Assembly: GCA_903909415.1 (NCBI GenBank)
Contig: CAIVVS010000049.1
Location: 1-29,853, forward strand
Direction of reading: 5' to 3'
From: an uncultured Pseudomonadota bacterium
Lineage (GTDB): Bacteria; Pseudomonadota; Gammaproteobacteria; Burkholderiales; SG8-39
DNA: 29,853 nt
The first letter of the stretch is position 1, and the number at the start of each line of letters is the position of its first letter. The position numbers were made by a program, and so were the translations under genes. Below are positions 1-7,908 of this stretch, one piece after another. The notes below the pieces were generated by a model. That model was not told the origin of the DNA and ran no database searches. It saw only the letters and a program-made list of their open reading frames with translations.

Positions 1-30
1 CAGTTACGCGCCTGCGGTGGACAAGTCGCC

Positions 31-432
31 ATGATTTTGGTGGATTCCAGTGTCTGGATAGACTATTTCCGCAACGAATCCACCCCGCATACGGCGCAGC
101 TGGATCTTTGGCTCGACACCCCGGTCGAGGTCATTGCGACGGCAGACTTGGTGGTCTTTGAAGTGATGCGCGGGTTTCGGTATGACCGTTCGCGCCTGGA
201 AGCGCAAGCCCTGTTGCTGGACCTGCCCATGGTAGAAATTGGCGGCATTGACAATGCTTTGCGTGCCGCTGAGCACGACCGCGCACTGCGCGCCCGGGGC
301 TACACCATCGCCAGCCCCATCGACGTGCTCTTGGCCAGTTACTGCATCACACATGAGCACCTGCTGCTGCACCGTGATTCTGATTTCGATGTGATGAAAA
401 CCCTGCGAGGTTTGCAAACATGGCCACGCTGA
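31..432 (+). CDS. vapC: VapC-type PIN-domain ribonuclease toxin
   Basis: This 133-residue protein has the layout of a PIN-domain VapC toxin, a Mg2+-dependent endoribonuclease normally held inactive by a VapB antitoxin. The expected acidic residues are visible: D5 in the N-terminal LVDSSVWIDYF strand, E44 in VVFEVMRG, D98 in SPIDVLLASYC, and D117/D119 near the C terminus (HRDSDFD). The length is normal for the family, so the toxin looks intact. An antitoxin gene would be expected immediately upstream, but only 30 bases remain before the window edge, so it cannot be identified. The gene lies in DNA of noticeably lower GC than most of the window, which fits horizontally acquired toxin-antitoxin DNA. 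The family call is secure; toxicity and RNA target are not inferable. Confidence 0.85.
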   Translation: MILVDSSVWIDYFRNESTPHTAQLDLWLDTPVEVIATADLVVFEVMRGFRYDRSRLEAQALLLDLPMVEIGGIDNALRAAEHDRALRARGYTIASPIDVLLASYCITHEHLLLHRDSDFDVMKTLRGLQTWPR

Positions 433-559
433 CCATTCAAGCCAAAGCGGCAGTCACCGTCATAAAGTCTTTGCCAGCAGCAAAAATGGCGCGCATTCGA
501 CGCAGTTGCTGCCAGTTTGCGGCAAACCAAGATCAAGTTTGACCAAAAAGCAGGCAACC

Positions 560-2599
560 ATGTTTAACAAAATTCTCATCGCCAACCGTGGCGAAATCGC
601 CTGCCGTGTGGCGGCTACGGCGCGCCGTATGGGCATCCGTACCGTGGCCGTGTACTCCGATGCCGATGCCTCGGCTAAGCACGTGGCCGCCTGCGACGAG
701 GCTGTTCACATTGGCGGCAGCGCACCGCGCGACAGCTACCTGCAGTGGCAGCGCATCCTGCAAGCGGCCCAGGCCACTGGCGCGCAGGCAGTGCACCCCG
801 GCTATGGTTTTTTGAGCGAAAACGACGCCTTTGCCCAGGCCTGTGCCGATGCCGGCTTGGTGTTCATCGGCCCGTCACCGGCAGCCATTCGCGCCATGGG
901 GCTCAAAGCCGAATCCAAACAGCTGATGGCCACCGCTGGCGTGCCGCTGGTGCCGGGTTACCACGGTGCCGACCAGGACCCGGCGTTGCTGCAGCGCGAG
1001 GCCGACAGCATCGGCTACCCCGTCTTGATCAAGGCCAGTGCCGGCGGCGGCGGCAAGGGCATGCGCGCGGTCGACAGGTCGGACGATTTTGCGGCCGCGC
1101 TGGCCAGCTGCCAGCGCGAGGCGAAGAACGCCTTCGGCGACGATCGCGTGCTGCTGGAGCGCCTGCTCGAGGCGCCGCGCCACATCGAGATCCAGGTGTT
1201 CGCCGACACGCGTGGGCACTGCATCCACCTGCACGAGCGCGACTGCTCGGTGCAACGCCGCCACCAGAAGGTGCTGGAGGAAGCACCCGCCCCCGGCCTG
1301 TCCGACGCGCAGCGCAGCGCCATGGGCGAGGCGGCGGTGCGCGCGGCGCGCGCCATCGGCTACGTCGGCGCCGGCACGGTGGAGTTCATCGCCGGGCAGG
1401 ACGGCGCTTTCCATTTCATGGACATGAACACCCGGCTGCAGGTGGAGCATCCGGTGACCGAGATGGTCACCGGCCTGGACCTGGTCGAGTGGCAGTTGCG
1501 CGTGGCCGCGGGCGAGGCGCTGCCGCTCGCGCAGGACGCGGTGCCGCGCGTCGGCCATGCGATCGAGGCGCGCATCTATGCCGAGGACCCGGCGCGCGAC
1601 TTCCTGCCGGCGACCGGGCGCATCCACCACCTGGCCTGGCCGCAGGCCTCTGAATCGGTGCGCATCGACACCGGCGTGCGCGAAGGCGACGCCATCCCGC
1701 CGTGGTACGACCCGATGGTCGCCAAGCTCATCGTCCATGGCCGCGACCGCGAGGAAGCACTGGGCCGGCTCGCCGCGGCGCTGGATGACACGCAGGTCGC
1801 GGGCCTGGCCACCAACGTCGCTTTCCTCGCCCGGCTGGTGCGCAATGCCGACTTCGCCGGCGCAGTGCTGGACACCGGCCTGATCGAGCGCCACCGTGAC
1901 AGCCTGCTGCCCGCGCCTGCCGCACCTTCGGACTCGGCATTGGTGCTGGCGAGCATCGCGGTGCTGTCCGAGCCTGCGGTGCGCGCGCCCGGCACGGGCA
2001 CCGATCCCCGGTCGCCGTGGAATGCCACGGATGGCTGGCGGCTGAACCAGGTCCACGCGCATCCGCTCGACTGGCAGGCTGCGGATGGCAGGCACACCCT
2101 GTTGGCGCACTATCGTGCTTCACCCGCGGGCAGCCACGCCTGGGAATTCGAGCGCGACGGCCGGCGCATCACGGTCACCGCGCAGGTGTCCCGCGAAGGC
2201 GCGGCCACCCGGATCTCGGCCAACCTCGACGGGCTGCAGTTGCACGCGACCGTCGCCCGCGACGGCGACACGCTGGACGTGTTCCACGCCGGCCAGCACG
2301 CCACGCTGGCGCTGCTGGACCCGCTGGCGCGCGCCATGCAGGTCGAGGACACGAGCGGCGGCCTGCTCGCACCCATGCCGGGCAAGGTCGTGGCGCTGCT
2401 GGCCGAACCCGGGGCCCCGGTGGAACGCGGCACCCCGCTGATGATCCTCGAAGCCATGAAAATGGAACACACGATATCCGCGCCGTCCCCGGGCCGGGTG
2501 GGGCGGTACCATTACGCGGCAGGCGAACAGGTGGCCGAAGGCGCCGAACTGCTTGCCTTTGAACCCCTTGAACCCCTGGATTCCGGAACCAAGCCATGA
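560..2599 (+). CDS. liuD: Acyl-CoA carboxylase biotin-carrying subunit, probably 3-methylcrotonyl-CoA carboxylase alpha
   Basis: A 679-residue protein that carboxylates its own biotin with ATP and bicarbonate. The N terminus (FNKILIANRGEIACRV) is the biotin carboxylase signature; the ATP-grasp glycine loop (ASAGGGGKGMR) and the MNTRLQVEHPVTE motif follow. The C terminus is a biotinyl carrier domain with EAMKMEHT, the biotinylated lysine being K634. The start is the ATG at 560, because the protein then begins directly with the family's N terminus; an in-frame start at 506 would add 18 unrelated residues. Domain order cannot separate acetyl-, propionyl- and methylcrotonyl-CoA carboxylases. The next gene is HMG-CoA lyase, overlapping by ATGA, which points to leucine degradation. 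The beta (carboxyltransferase) subunit must lie upstream of the window or elsewhere. Roughly the first 150 codons use more CGT, GAA, AAA and GCT than the rest. Confidence 0.9.
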   Translation: MFNKILIANRGEIACRVAATARRMGIRTVAVYSDADASAKHVAACDEAVHIGGSAPRDSYLQWQRILQAAQATGAQAVHPGYGFLSENDAFAQACADAGLVFIGPSPAAIRAMGLKAESKQLMATAGVPLVPGYHGADQDPALLQREADSIGYPVLIKASAGGGGKGMRAVDRSDDFAAALASCQREAKNAFGDDRVLLERLLEAPRHIEIQVFADTRGHCIHLHERDCSVQRRHQKVLEEAPAPGLSDAQRSAMGEAAVRAARAIGYVGAGTVEFIAGQDGAFHFMDMNTRLQVEHPVTEMVTGLDLVEWQLRVAAGEALPLAQDAVPRVGHAIEARIYAEDPARDFLPATGRIHHLAWPQASESVRIDTGVREGDAIPPWYDPMVAKLIVHGRDREEALGRLAAALDDTQVAGLATNVAFLARLVRNADFAGAVLDTGLIERHRDSLLPAPAAPSDSALVLASIAVLSEPAVRAPGTGTDPRSPWNATDGWRLNQVHAHPLDWQAADGRHTLLAHYRASPAGSHAWEFERDGRRITVTAQVSREGAATRISANLDGLQLHATVARDGDTLDVFHAGQHATLALLDPLARAMQVEDTSGGLLAPMPGKVVALLAEPGAPVERGTPLMILEAMKMEHTISAPSPGRVGRYHYAAGEQVAEGAELLAFEPLEPLDSGTKP

Positions 2600-3510
2600 A
2601 CAGCAATCTGCCCAAGCGGGTCAAGATCGTCGAAGTCGGCCCGCGCGACGGCCTGCAGAACGAGAAGGGCATCGTCCCGCTGGAAGCCAAGGTCGAGCTG
2701 ATCGAGCGCCTGGCCGCCGCCGGCATCCCGAACGTCGAGGCCGCGTCCTTCGTGTCACCCAAGTGGGTGCCGCAGATGGCCGACAGCGGCGAGGTGATGG
2801 CGCGCGTGAAGCGCCGTCCCGGCACGATCTACTCGGCGCTGACCCCGAACCTGCGCGGCCTGGAAGGCGCGCTCGCGGCAAAGATGGACGAGGTCGCGGT
2901 GTTCGGCGCGGCCACCGAGGTGTTCAGCCAGAAGAACATCAACTGCTCCATCGCCGAGTCCATGGAGCGCTTCCGCCCGGTGGCGCGCGCGGCCAAGGAC
3001 GCCGGCCTGCGCCTGCGCGGCGCGGCCTCGGTGGCGCTGGGCTGCCCCTACCAGGGCGAGGTGAGCGTGGCCGAAGCCGTGGACCTGATCAAGCGCCTGG
3101 CCGACCTGGGCTGCGACGAGATCGACGTAGCCGACACCATCGGCGTGGCCACGCCCGGCAAGACGCGCGCGCTGATGGAAGCCGCGGCGAAGGTGTTCCC
3201 TGTCGAGCGCCTGGCCGGCCACTTCCACGACACCTTCGGCCAGGCGCTGGCCAACATCTACGCCAGCCTGGAATGCGGCATCAGCATCTTCCACAGCTCG
3301 GTCGCGGGCCTGGGTGGCTGCCCCTATGCGAAGGGCGCGACCGGCAACGTCGCCACCGAGGACGTGCTCTACATGATGAATGGCCTGGGCATCGAGACCG
3401 GCGTGGACTTCGAGCAGGTCTTCGAGGCCGGCCAGTTCATATCCAGGGTGCTGGACCGCAAGCCCGCCTCGCGGGTGGCCTCCGCCACTGCCGCGAAGCG
3501 CGCTGCATAG
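2596..3510 (+). CDS. liuE: Hydroxymethylglutaryl-CoA lyase
   Basis: A 304-residue TIM-barrel enzyme that cleaves HMG-CoA to acetoacetate and acetyl-CoA, the last step of leucine degradation. The N terminus has the family signature VEVGPRDGLQNE with its catalytic Arg and metal-binding Asp. HFHDTFGQ (H209 and H211) supplies metal ligands, and GLGGCPYAKGATGNVATED carries the active-site cysteine C242. Length matches bacterial HMG-CoA lyases. The ATG overlaps the stop codon of the carboxylase gene (ATGA), indicating translational coupling and a shared transcript. This gene has the GC-rich codon use typical of the window. Function is assigned with high confidence. Confidence 0.95.
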   Translation: MNSNLPKRVKIVEVGPRDGLQNEKGIVPLEAKVELIERLAAAGIPNVEAASFVSPKWVPQMADSGEVMARVKRRPGTIYSALTPNLRGLEGALAAKMDEVAVFGAATEVFSQKNINCSIAESMERFRPVARAAKDAGLRLRGAASVALGCPYQGEVSVAEAVDLIKRLADLGCDEIDVADTIGVATPGKTRALMEAAAKVFPVERLAGHFHDTFGQALANIYASLECGISIFHSSVAGLGGCPYAKGATGNVATEDVLYMMNGLGIETGVDFEQVFEAGQFISRVLDRKPASRVASATAAKRAA

Positions 3511-3541
3511 CACTTGGGCATTTGGACCACATGACCTCGTT

Positions 3542-3712
3542 ATGACCTCGGTCCCTTCGCCCTGCGTCAACGTCTGCCAGATCAACCGCCGCACCGGGCT
3601 GTGCGACGGCTGCCACCGCACGCTGGACGAGATCGCCGTCTGGAGCCGGCTGGACGACGCGGCCAAGCGCGCGGTGATCGCGCAGCTGGACGCGCGCCGC
3701 GAGCCGGCCTGA
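3542..3712 (+). CDS. DUF1289 family small cysteine-rich protein
   Basis: A 56-residue protein with the pattern of DUF1289 proteins: SPCVNVCQI, then TGLCDGCHRTLDEIAVW. Four cysteines are spaced CxxxC...CxxC, and the Arg-Thr-Leu-Asp-Glu-Ile-Ala-x-Trp segment follows. The function of the family is not established; the cysteines suggest metal or Fe-S binding, which is inference. It lies 31 bases after the HMG-CoA lyase stop and on the same strand, so is probably co-transcribed. The start at 3542 is the second copy of an 11-base tandem duplication; the first copy, at 3531, encodes only a four-residue frame ending in a stop that overlaps the real start region. Confidence 0.8.
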   Translation: MTSVPSPCVNVCQINRRTGLCDGCHRTLDEIAVWSRLDDAAKRAVIAQLDARREPA

Positions 3713-3721
3713 TCCCCGGCG

Positions 3722-4708
3722 CTACTCCGCCTGGATGCCGAACTCCTTGATCACCTTGCCGTAACGGACATGGTCGGCGGCATTCAGCTTGCCGATCGTC
3801 GAGGGGTCCCCGCCCACCGGGATGGTGGCCAGCGTCGTGAGGCGCTGCGCGACGTCGGGCATCCTGATGATCTCGTTCAGGTGCGCGTTGAGCGACCTCA
3901 CCACGGCGGGCGGCATGCCCTTGGGGCCCATGAAGCCCTGCCAGGCGCCGACCTCGGCGTCCTTGAAACCGGCCTTGGCCAGCGTGGGCACGTTGGGTTG
4001 CAGCGGCGAGCGCTGCGGGTCGGCCACCGCCAGCACCACCAGCTTGCCCGCGGCGATGTGGGGCGCGACCGGGCCGAGCGTGGTGTACATCATCGGGATG
4101 TGGCCGCCGACCAGGTCGGTGATCGCCGGGCCGCTGCCGCGGTAGGCCACCTGCGAGAGCTTCACGCCGGCGGACTTGTTGAACAGCTCGCCCAGGATGT
4201 GCATCGGCGAGCCGCTGCCGGGGCTGGCATAGCTCTGCACCTTGCCGGCCTTCGCCGCCGCGACCAGCTCGCGCATGTTGGCCACGCCGCTGGCGGTGGT
4301 CGCGACCACGAACAGCGACTGCGTACCGACCAGGATGATGGGCGTGAAGTCGTTCAGCACGTCGTAGCTCGCGCCGCTGCCGGCCTTGAGCACCAGCGTG
4401 GCGATCGAGATGGTGTTGGGCGTGAACAGCAGCGTGTGGCCGTCGGCCGCCGCCCTCGCGACATGGGCGTTGCCGATGGTGCCGCTGGCACCGGGGCGGT
4501 TCTCCACCACCACCGCCTGCCCGACGCGCGGCGCGAGCTTCTCGGCAAACACGCGCGCCAGCGCATCGGTGTCGCCGCCGGGCGGGTAGGACACGATGAT
4601 GCTGATGCCCTTGGTGGGCCAGGCCTGCGCCAGCGCGGCCGGCGCGGCGGCGAACAGCGTGAGGGCGGCAAGCAGGGTGGCGCGGATGCGGCGCGGGATC
4701 GGCGTCAT
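3722..4708 (-). CDS. Bug-family (TctC-like) periplasmic solute-binding protein
   Basis: A 328-residue Bug/TctC receptor, a periplasmic protein that typically binds carboxylates or amino-acid-like organic acids. The start at 4708 gives a classic signal peptide (Arg-rich n-region, hydrophobic core ending APAALAQA) and is preceded by AAAGGAAG at a good distance. Family landmarks are SYPPGGDTDALAR in the first ligand loop, VVVENRPGASGTIG, DGHTLLFTPNT, and VAYRGSGPAITDLVGG. No TctA or TctB membrane subunits adjoin it, which is common for the many Bug paralogues in Burkholderiales. It is divergent from the metallo-hydrolase at 4803. Ligand cannot be inferred. Confidence 0.9.
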   Translation of the reverse strand: MTPIPRRIRATLLAALTLFAAAPAALAQAWPTKGISIIVSYPPGGDTDALARVFAEKLAPRVGQAVVVENRPGASGTIGNAHVARAAADGHTLLFTPNTISIATLVLKAGSGASYDVLNDFTPIILVGTQSLFVVATTASGVANMRELVAAAKAGKVQSYASPGSGSPMHILGELFNKSAGVKLSQVAYRGSGPAITDLVGGHIPMMYTTLGPVAPHIAAGKLVVLAVADPQRSPLQPNVPTLAKAGFKDAEVGAWQGFMGPKGMPPAVVRSLNAHLNEIIRMPDVAQRLTTLATIPVGGDPSTIGKLNAADHVRYGKVIKEFGIQAE

Positions 4709-4802
4709 GGCGGCTTCCTTTCGGCGGTCCCGGTCGGGACGGAGCCCGCAAGCTATCAGGCCGCGCACCCGGGTTCAATGCTTCCTCCCATGGAACACGA
4801 CC

Positions 4803-5729
4803 ATGCTCGCTGAGCCCGTTCCGGAATGCGTACAGGTGCTCGAGCGCGGCTGGCTGTCCAGCAACAACGTGCTCATCGCGGATGCCGCGGGTGCCGCGCT
4901 GGTGGACTCGGGCTACGGCTCGCACGCGCCGCAGACCCTGGCCCTGGTGGAGCGGGCGCTCGCCGGCCGCCCGCTGGCCCTGCTGGCGAATACCCACTGC
5001 CATTCCGACCACATGGGCGGCAATGCCGCGCTGCTGCGCGCCCACCATTGCGAGCTCGCGCTGCCGGCGGGCGAAGCGCCTCTGCTGGAAGCCTGGGACG
5101 AGCGCGCGCTGATGCTGGGCTTCGCCGACCAGCGCGCGGAACGCTTTGCCTGGGACCGGACCCTGGCAGCCGGCGATACGCTGCGCCTGGGCCCCATGGA
5201 CTGGCAGGTGCTGGCCGCCCCCGGCCACGACACGCATGCGCTGATGTTCTGGTCACCGGACGAGCGCATCCTCATCAGCGGCGATGCCTTGTGGGAGAAC
5301 GGCTTCGGCGTGGTGTTCGGCCAGATCTTCGGGCGAAACACGGCGCTGGCCGAGACGCGCGCGACCCTGGATGCGATCGCCGCGCTGCGCCCACGCGTGG
5401 TGATCCCCGGGCACGGTGCCGCCTTCGACGGCGTGGACGCGGCGCTGGCGCGCGCCTATTCGCGCGTGGACGGCTTCGAGGCCGACATCCTGCGGCTGGT
5501 GCGCCACGCGCTCAAGGTGATGCTGGTGTTCGCGCTGCTGGACCGCCGGTCCATGGCGCTGGCCGGGCTGCCGGCCTACCTCGACCGCGTCGAAGTCTAT
5601 GGCGACCTGAACCGCCGCTACCTCGGGCTGTCCACCGAGGCGCTGGCGCAGTGGCTGGTCAGCGACCTGGAAAAATCCCGCGCCGTGCGTGTCGAGGACG
5701 GGCTGCTGGTGCCGGCCCTCGCCGCGTAG
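4803..5729 (+). CDS. Metallo-beta-lactamase-fold hydrolase
   Basis: A 308-residue protein with the dinuclear zinc signature HCHSDHMGG (H65, H67, D69, H70). Further metal-binding elements follow: AAPGHDTHALMF (His ligand), SGDALWENGFG (bridging Asp) and VVIPGHGAAFDG (last His). The C-terminal ~100 residues are helical-looking, as in the glyoxalase II/lactonase-like branch, which typically hydrolyses thioesters, lactones or similar bonds. No signal peptide is present, so it is probably cytoplasmic. The start at ATG 4803 was chosen because the protein then begins just before the first beta strands; it has only a weak ribosome-binding site. It is divergent from the Bug gene at 3722-4708, suggesting a shared control region. 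Substrate unknown. Confidence 0.85.
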   Translation: MLAEPVPECVQVLERGWLSSNNVLIADAAGAALVDSGYGSHAPQTLALVERALAGRPLALLANTHCHSDHMGGNAALLRAHHCELALPAGEAPLLEAWDERALMLGFADQRAERFAWDRTLAAGDTLRLGPMDWQVLAAPGHDTHALMFWSPDERILISGDALWENGFGVVFGQIFGRNTALAETRATLDAIAALRPRVVIPGHGAAFDGVDAALARAYSRVDGFEADILRLVRHALKVMLVFALLDRRSMALAGLPAYLDRVEVYGDLNRRYLGLSTEALAQWLVSDLEKSRAVRVEDGLLVPALAA

Positions 5730-5776
5730 GCGGCGACGTAGCGAAGGCCGCTTGAGCGGAGAACGAAGAGTCGGCC

Positions 5777-5810
5777 GCCTGGGCACCGAACGAAGCAGCG
5801 CTGCCCGGGC
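5777..5810. terminator. Possible bidirectional terminator hairpin
   Basis: A 9-pair stem (5777-5785 with 5802-5810, one G-U pair, 16-base loop) sits between the converging metallo-hydrolase and methyltransferase genes. There is no T-run, so intrinsic termination is only a possibility. The rest of 5730-5826 shows nothing recognisable. Confidence 0.3.
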
Positions 5811-5826
5811 AAGCCGCCCCGGCGAA

Positions 5827-6726
5827 TCAGCCCCCGGCGGCCTTGACCGCGCGCCAGGGCGCGGTGCGCGAGCCATTGGCGACCTCGCCCTTGATGTGGC
5901 CGGTGGTCGCGTAGCCCTGGTAGCGGAAGGTGTTGGCGCCGTCGGTGATGCGGAATGACAGGTACATGCCCTGCAGGAAGGCGCGCTCGATCGGCACCTC
6001 GCGCCCGTCCACGCGCGCCACGCCCGAGAGTTCCTGGAACTGCTGCTTGAACGCCAGTTCGACCTGCGACACGCCGCCATCGGGGCGCGGCTGCGCGAAC
6101 TTCCAGGTGCCCTCCATGCGCGCCGGGATGATCCACAGGAACACCTTGCTCGCCTTTTCCACGCCCACCGGCTTGTCCGGCACCGGCACCTTCATCTCGA
6201 CGTCGGGTTTCCAGTCGCCCATGTCGTAGTCGTGCGAGACCACGCGCGCGCCCGGCCGCAGCATCTTGAGGATGCGCGGACGCAGCGCCAGGTTGTTGTC
6301 GGGCAGGAGGTACATGGACACCACGGTGGCCGGCGACAGGTCGGTCATGAACAGGTCCTGCTTCACGAAGGACACACGATCGCCCACGCCTTCGCGTTTC
6401 GCGCGCGCATTGGATGCGTCGACCAGCCGCGGGTCGTGCTCCACGCCGAAGCCGCGCGCGCCGAACATCTTGGCCGCGGTGATCGGGATGCGCCCGTCGC
6501 CGGAACCGAGGTCGATGATGAAGTCGGTGCCGCGCACGCCGGCGATCTTGAGCATCGCGTCCACCACCTGCGGCGCGGTCTGCACATAGGGCGTCTCGTC
6601 CACCGCCGGCGACTCGTCCTTGAGGAAGCGCGCCTTGGGCGCGGCCGCATCGGCAACGGGCGCAAGCAGCGCGATCGCAGTGACGGCAGCGAACAGGCGC
6701 AGGGAGGATGTCATTTTATTGTTCAT
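5827..6726 (-). CDS. Class I SAM-dependent methyltransferase-fold protein with apparent signal peptide
   Basis: About 299 residues. The N terminus looks like an export signal (hydrophobic LFAAVTAIALLAPVADAAA). The methyltransferase core follows: FIIDLGSGDGRIPI (motif I, SAM-binding glycines), GFGVEHDPRLVDAS (acidic end of strand 2), FVKQDLFMTDLS and VVSMYLLPDNN. The C-terminal third (about residues 190-299) is a separate region of unknown function. An exported SAM enzyme is unexpected because SAM is cytosolic, so the signal-like segment may instead anchor it, or it may not methylate. The start is uncertain: GTG 6762, ATG 6756, 6726 and 6714 are all in frame, none has a good ribosome-binding site, and the interspersed repeat at 6716-6760 covers them. 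It converges with the metallo-hydrolase gene. Confidence 0.75.
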   Translation of the reverse strand: MNNKMTSSLRLFAAVTAIALLAPVADAAAPKARFLKDESPAVDETPYVQTAPQVVDAMLKIAGVRGTDFIIDLGSGDGRIPITAAKMFGARGFGVEHDPRLVDASNARAKREGVGDRVSFVKQDLFMTDLSPATVVSMYLLPDNNLALRPRILKMLRPGARVVSHDYDMGDWKPDVEMKVPVPDKPVGVEKASKVFLWIIPARMEGTWKFAQPRPDGGVSQVELAFKQQFQELSGVARVDGREVPIERAFLQGMYLSFRITDGANTFRYQGYATTGHIKGEVANGSRTAPWRAVKAAGG

Positions 6727-6760
6727 AATCAGCCACTTAAGTTTTTTTCGGGCCATTTCC
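6716..6760. repeat. Interspersed repeat, copy 1
   Basis: The 34-base core at 6727-6760 matches 18922-18954 in the same orientation with two substitutions and one single-base indel, and a TTTATTG block just before the core is shared too. The AT-rich sequence contrasts with its GC-rich surroundings. Read on the minus strand, it runs into the start of the methyltransferase gene. I do not recognise a named family. Confidence 0.75.
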
Positions 6761-6789
6761 ACCGCCCGGACTGCCGTGCGAAGCGGGAC

Positions 6790-7701
6790 TCAGGCCTTGC
6801 TGCCCACGCGCGCCAGCGTGCGGCGCGCGGCGCGGATCACCGGGTCGTCGATCATGCGGCCGCGGTACTCGAACACGTTGCCGCGCGCGGACTGCGCCGC
6901 AGCGATCACGCCGTGCGCGAACTCGACTTCGTCTGGCGTGGGCGAGAACACCGCCTGCATGGTGGCGACGTGCTTGGGATGGATGGCGAGCTTGCCCGAG
7001 TAGCCCAGCGCCTTGACGCGCTGGCATTCGCCTTCCAGCGCGCTGTCGTCCTTGAGGTCGAAGAACGGCATGTCCAGCGCGGCGATGCCGGCGGCAGCGG
7101 CGGCCTGCACCACGCGGCTGCGCCCGTAGAGCAGCGGCTCCCACGAAAAGGCGGCGCCCAGGTCGGCGCACAGGTCCAGCCCGCCGACGGTGAGCGCGGC
7201 CATGGCGGGATGGCTGGCCGCGATCGCGGCCGCCTGCTCCAGCCCGCGCCCCGACTCGATCAGCGCCAGCACCGCGACGCCGGGCAGCTGGCGCGCGTAC
7301 AGCTCGGTCTCGAAAGCCGACTCGACCTTGGGCAGCAGCACGAAGTCGGGCCGCGCGCCCATCGCGTGGCCCTCGACCAGCGCGGCGAGGTCGGCGGCGC
7401 CGGCCGCGGTGTAGAGGTTGTTCACGCGCACGCCCACCGGCAGGTCGCGCCCGGTGCGGGCCTCCTTCAGCCCGAGGTTGGCGAGGTAGCCGATCACGGC
7501 AGCGCGCGCCGCCGGCTTGTCCGCGCCGCCGACCGCATCCTCCAGGTCGAGGATGGCGCCATCCGCGCCCGAAGCCAGCGCCTTGTCGAAGCGCTCGGCG
7601 CGGTTGCCGGGCACGAACAGCAGCGCGCGCGCCGCCGACACCGGACGCGACGGGGAAGGGGAACTCGCCGGCGAGGGCGACACGTAGATCGGGGACGTCA
7701 T
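6790..7701 (-). CDS. CitE-like CoA ester lyase (HpcH/HpaI aldolase family)
   Basis: A 303-residue member of the citrate lyase beta subunit-like family, TIM-barrel enzymes that cleave or form acyl-CoA esters such as malyl-CoA or citramalyl-CoA. Landmarks are ARALLFVPGNRAERFDKAL near residue 25, the metal-binding GAILDLEDAV, VRVNNLYT, LLPKVESA, LALIESGRGL and GGLDLCADLG, and a C-terminal SGKLAIHPKHVATM. The N-terminal extension is low-complexity (Ser/Pro repeats) and may reflect a start that is too far upstream. No citrate lyase alpha, gamma or CitC/X genes lie nearby, so a free-standing CoA lyase is more likely than a citrate lyase subunit. It is divergent from the livK-like gene, with 207 bases between. 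Confidence 0.85.
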   Translation of the reverse strand: MTSPIYVSPSPASSPSPSRPVSAARALLFVPGNRAERFDKALASGADGAILDLEDAVGGADKPAARAAVIGYLANLGLKEARTGRDLPVGVRVNNLYTAAGAADLAALVEGHAMGARPDFVLLPKVESAFETELYARQLPGVAVLALIESGRGLEQAAAIAASHPAMAALTVGGLDLCADLGAAFSWEPLLYGRSRVVQAAAAAGIAALDMPFFDLKDDSALEGECQRVKALGYSGKLAIHPKHVATMQAVFSPTPDEVEFAHGVIAAAQSARGNVFEYRGRMIDDPVIRAARRTLARVGSKA

Positions 7702-7869
7702 GGACGGGCTCTCAGGCTGGCGACAAGGCGGGGCACTGCAACGCAGGCCGAATTGTGGCACGCCGGCCGCGTCCACGATCAGGCCGGAGGCGCAAACGGT
7801 GCGTCCGTCAGCCATCCGCCAAGCTTGCGCACCAGCACGGCAAGGCTGTACCCGCCGTCCGGCATGGGC

Positions 7870-7875
7870 AATAAT
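7870..7875 (+). promoter_or_regulatory. Possible -10 element of the liv operon
   Basis: AATAAT, followed by GGCGCG, lies 33 bases before the livK-like start in the 207-base divergent region. There is no convincing -35 at the standard distance. The remainder of 7702-7908 shows no other recognisable feature. Confidence 0.25.
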
Positions 7876-7908
7876 GGCGCGCTTGAGCACCTCCCACGGA
7901 GAAACACC

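Noticed and set aside
2..34. Possible C-terminal end of a VapB antitoxin overlapping the vapC start (TGA at 32-34)
   Set aside because: Only ten codons are visible and they show no recognisable antitoxin sequence; another frame is equally open.
420..542. 40-codon frame after the first vapC
   Set aside because: It overlaps the vapC end, has no visible ribosome-binding site or family resemblance, and ends just before the carboxylase start.
6232..7908. Long plus-strand open frame leading into livK
   Set aside because: It is antisense to the methyltransferase and CitE-like genes, and the composition (His/Arg/Gly-rich) is typical of a shadow frame.
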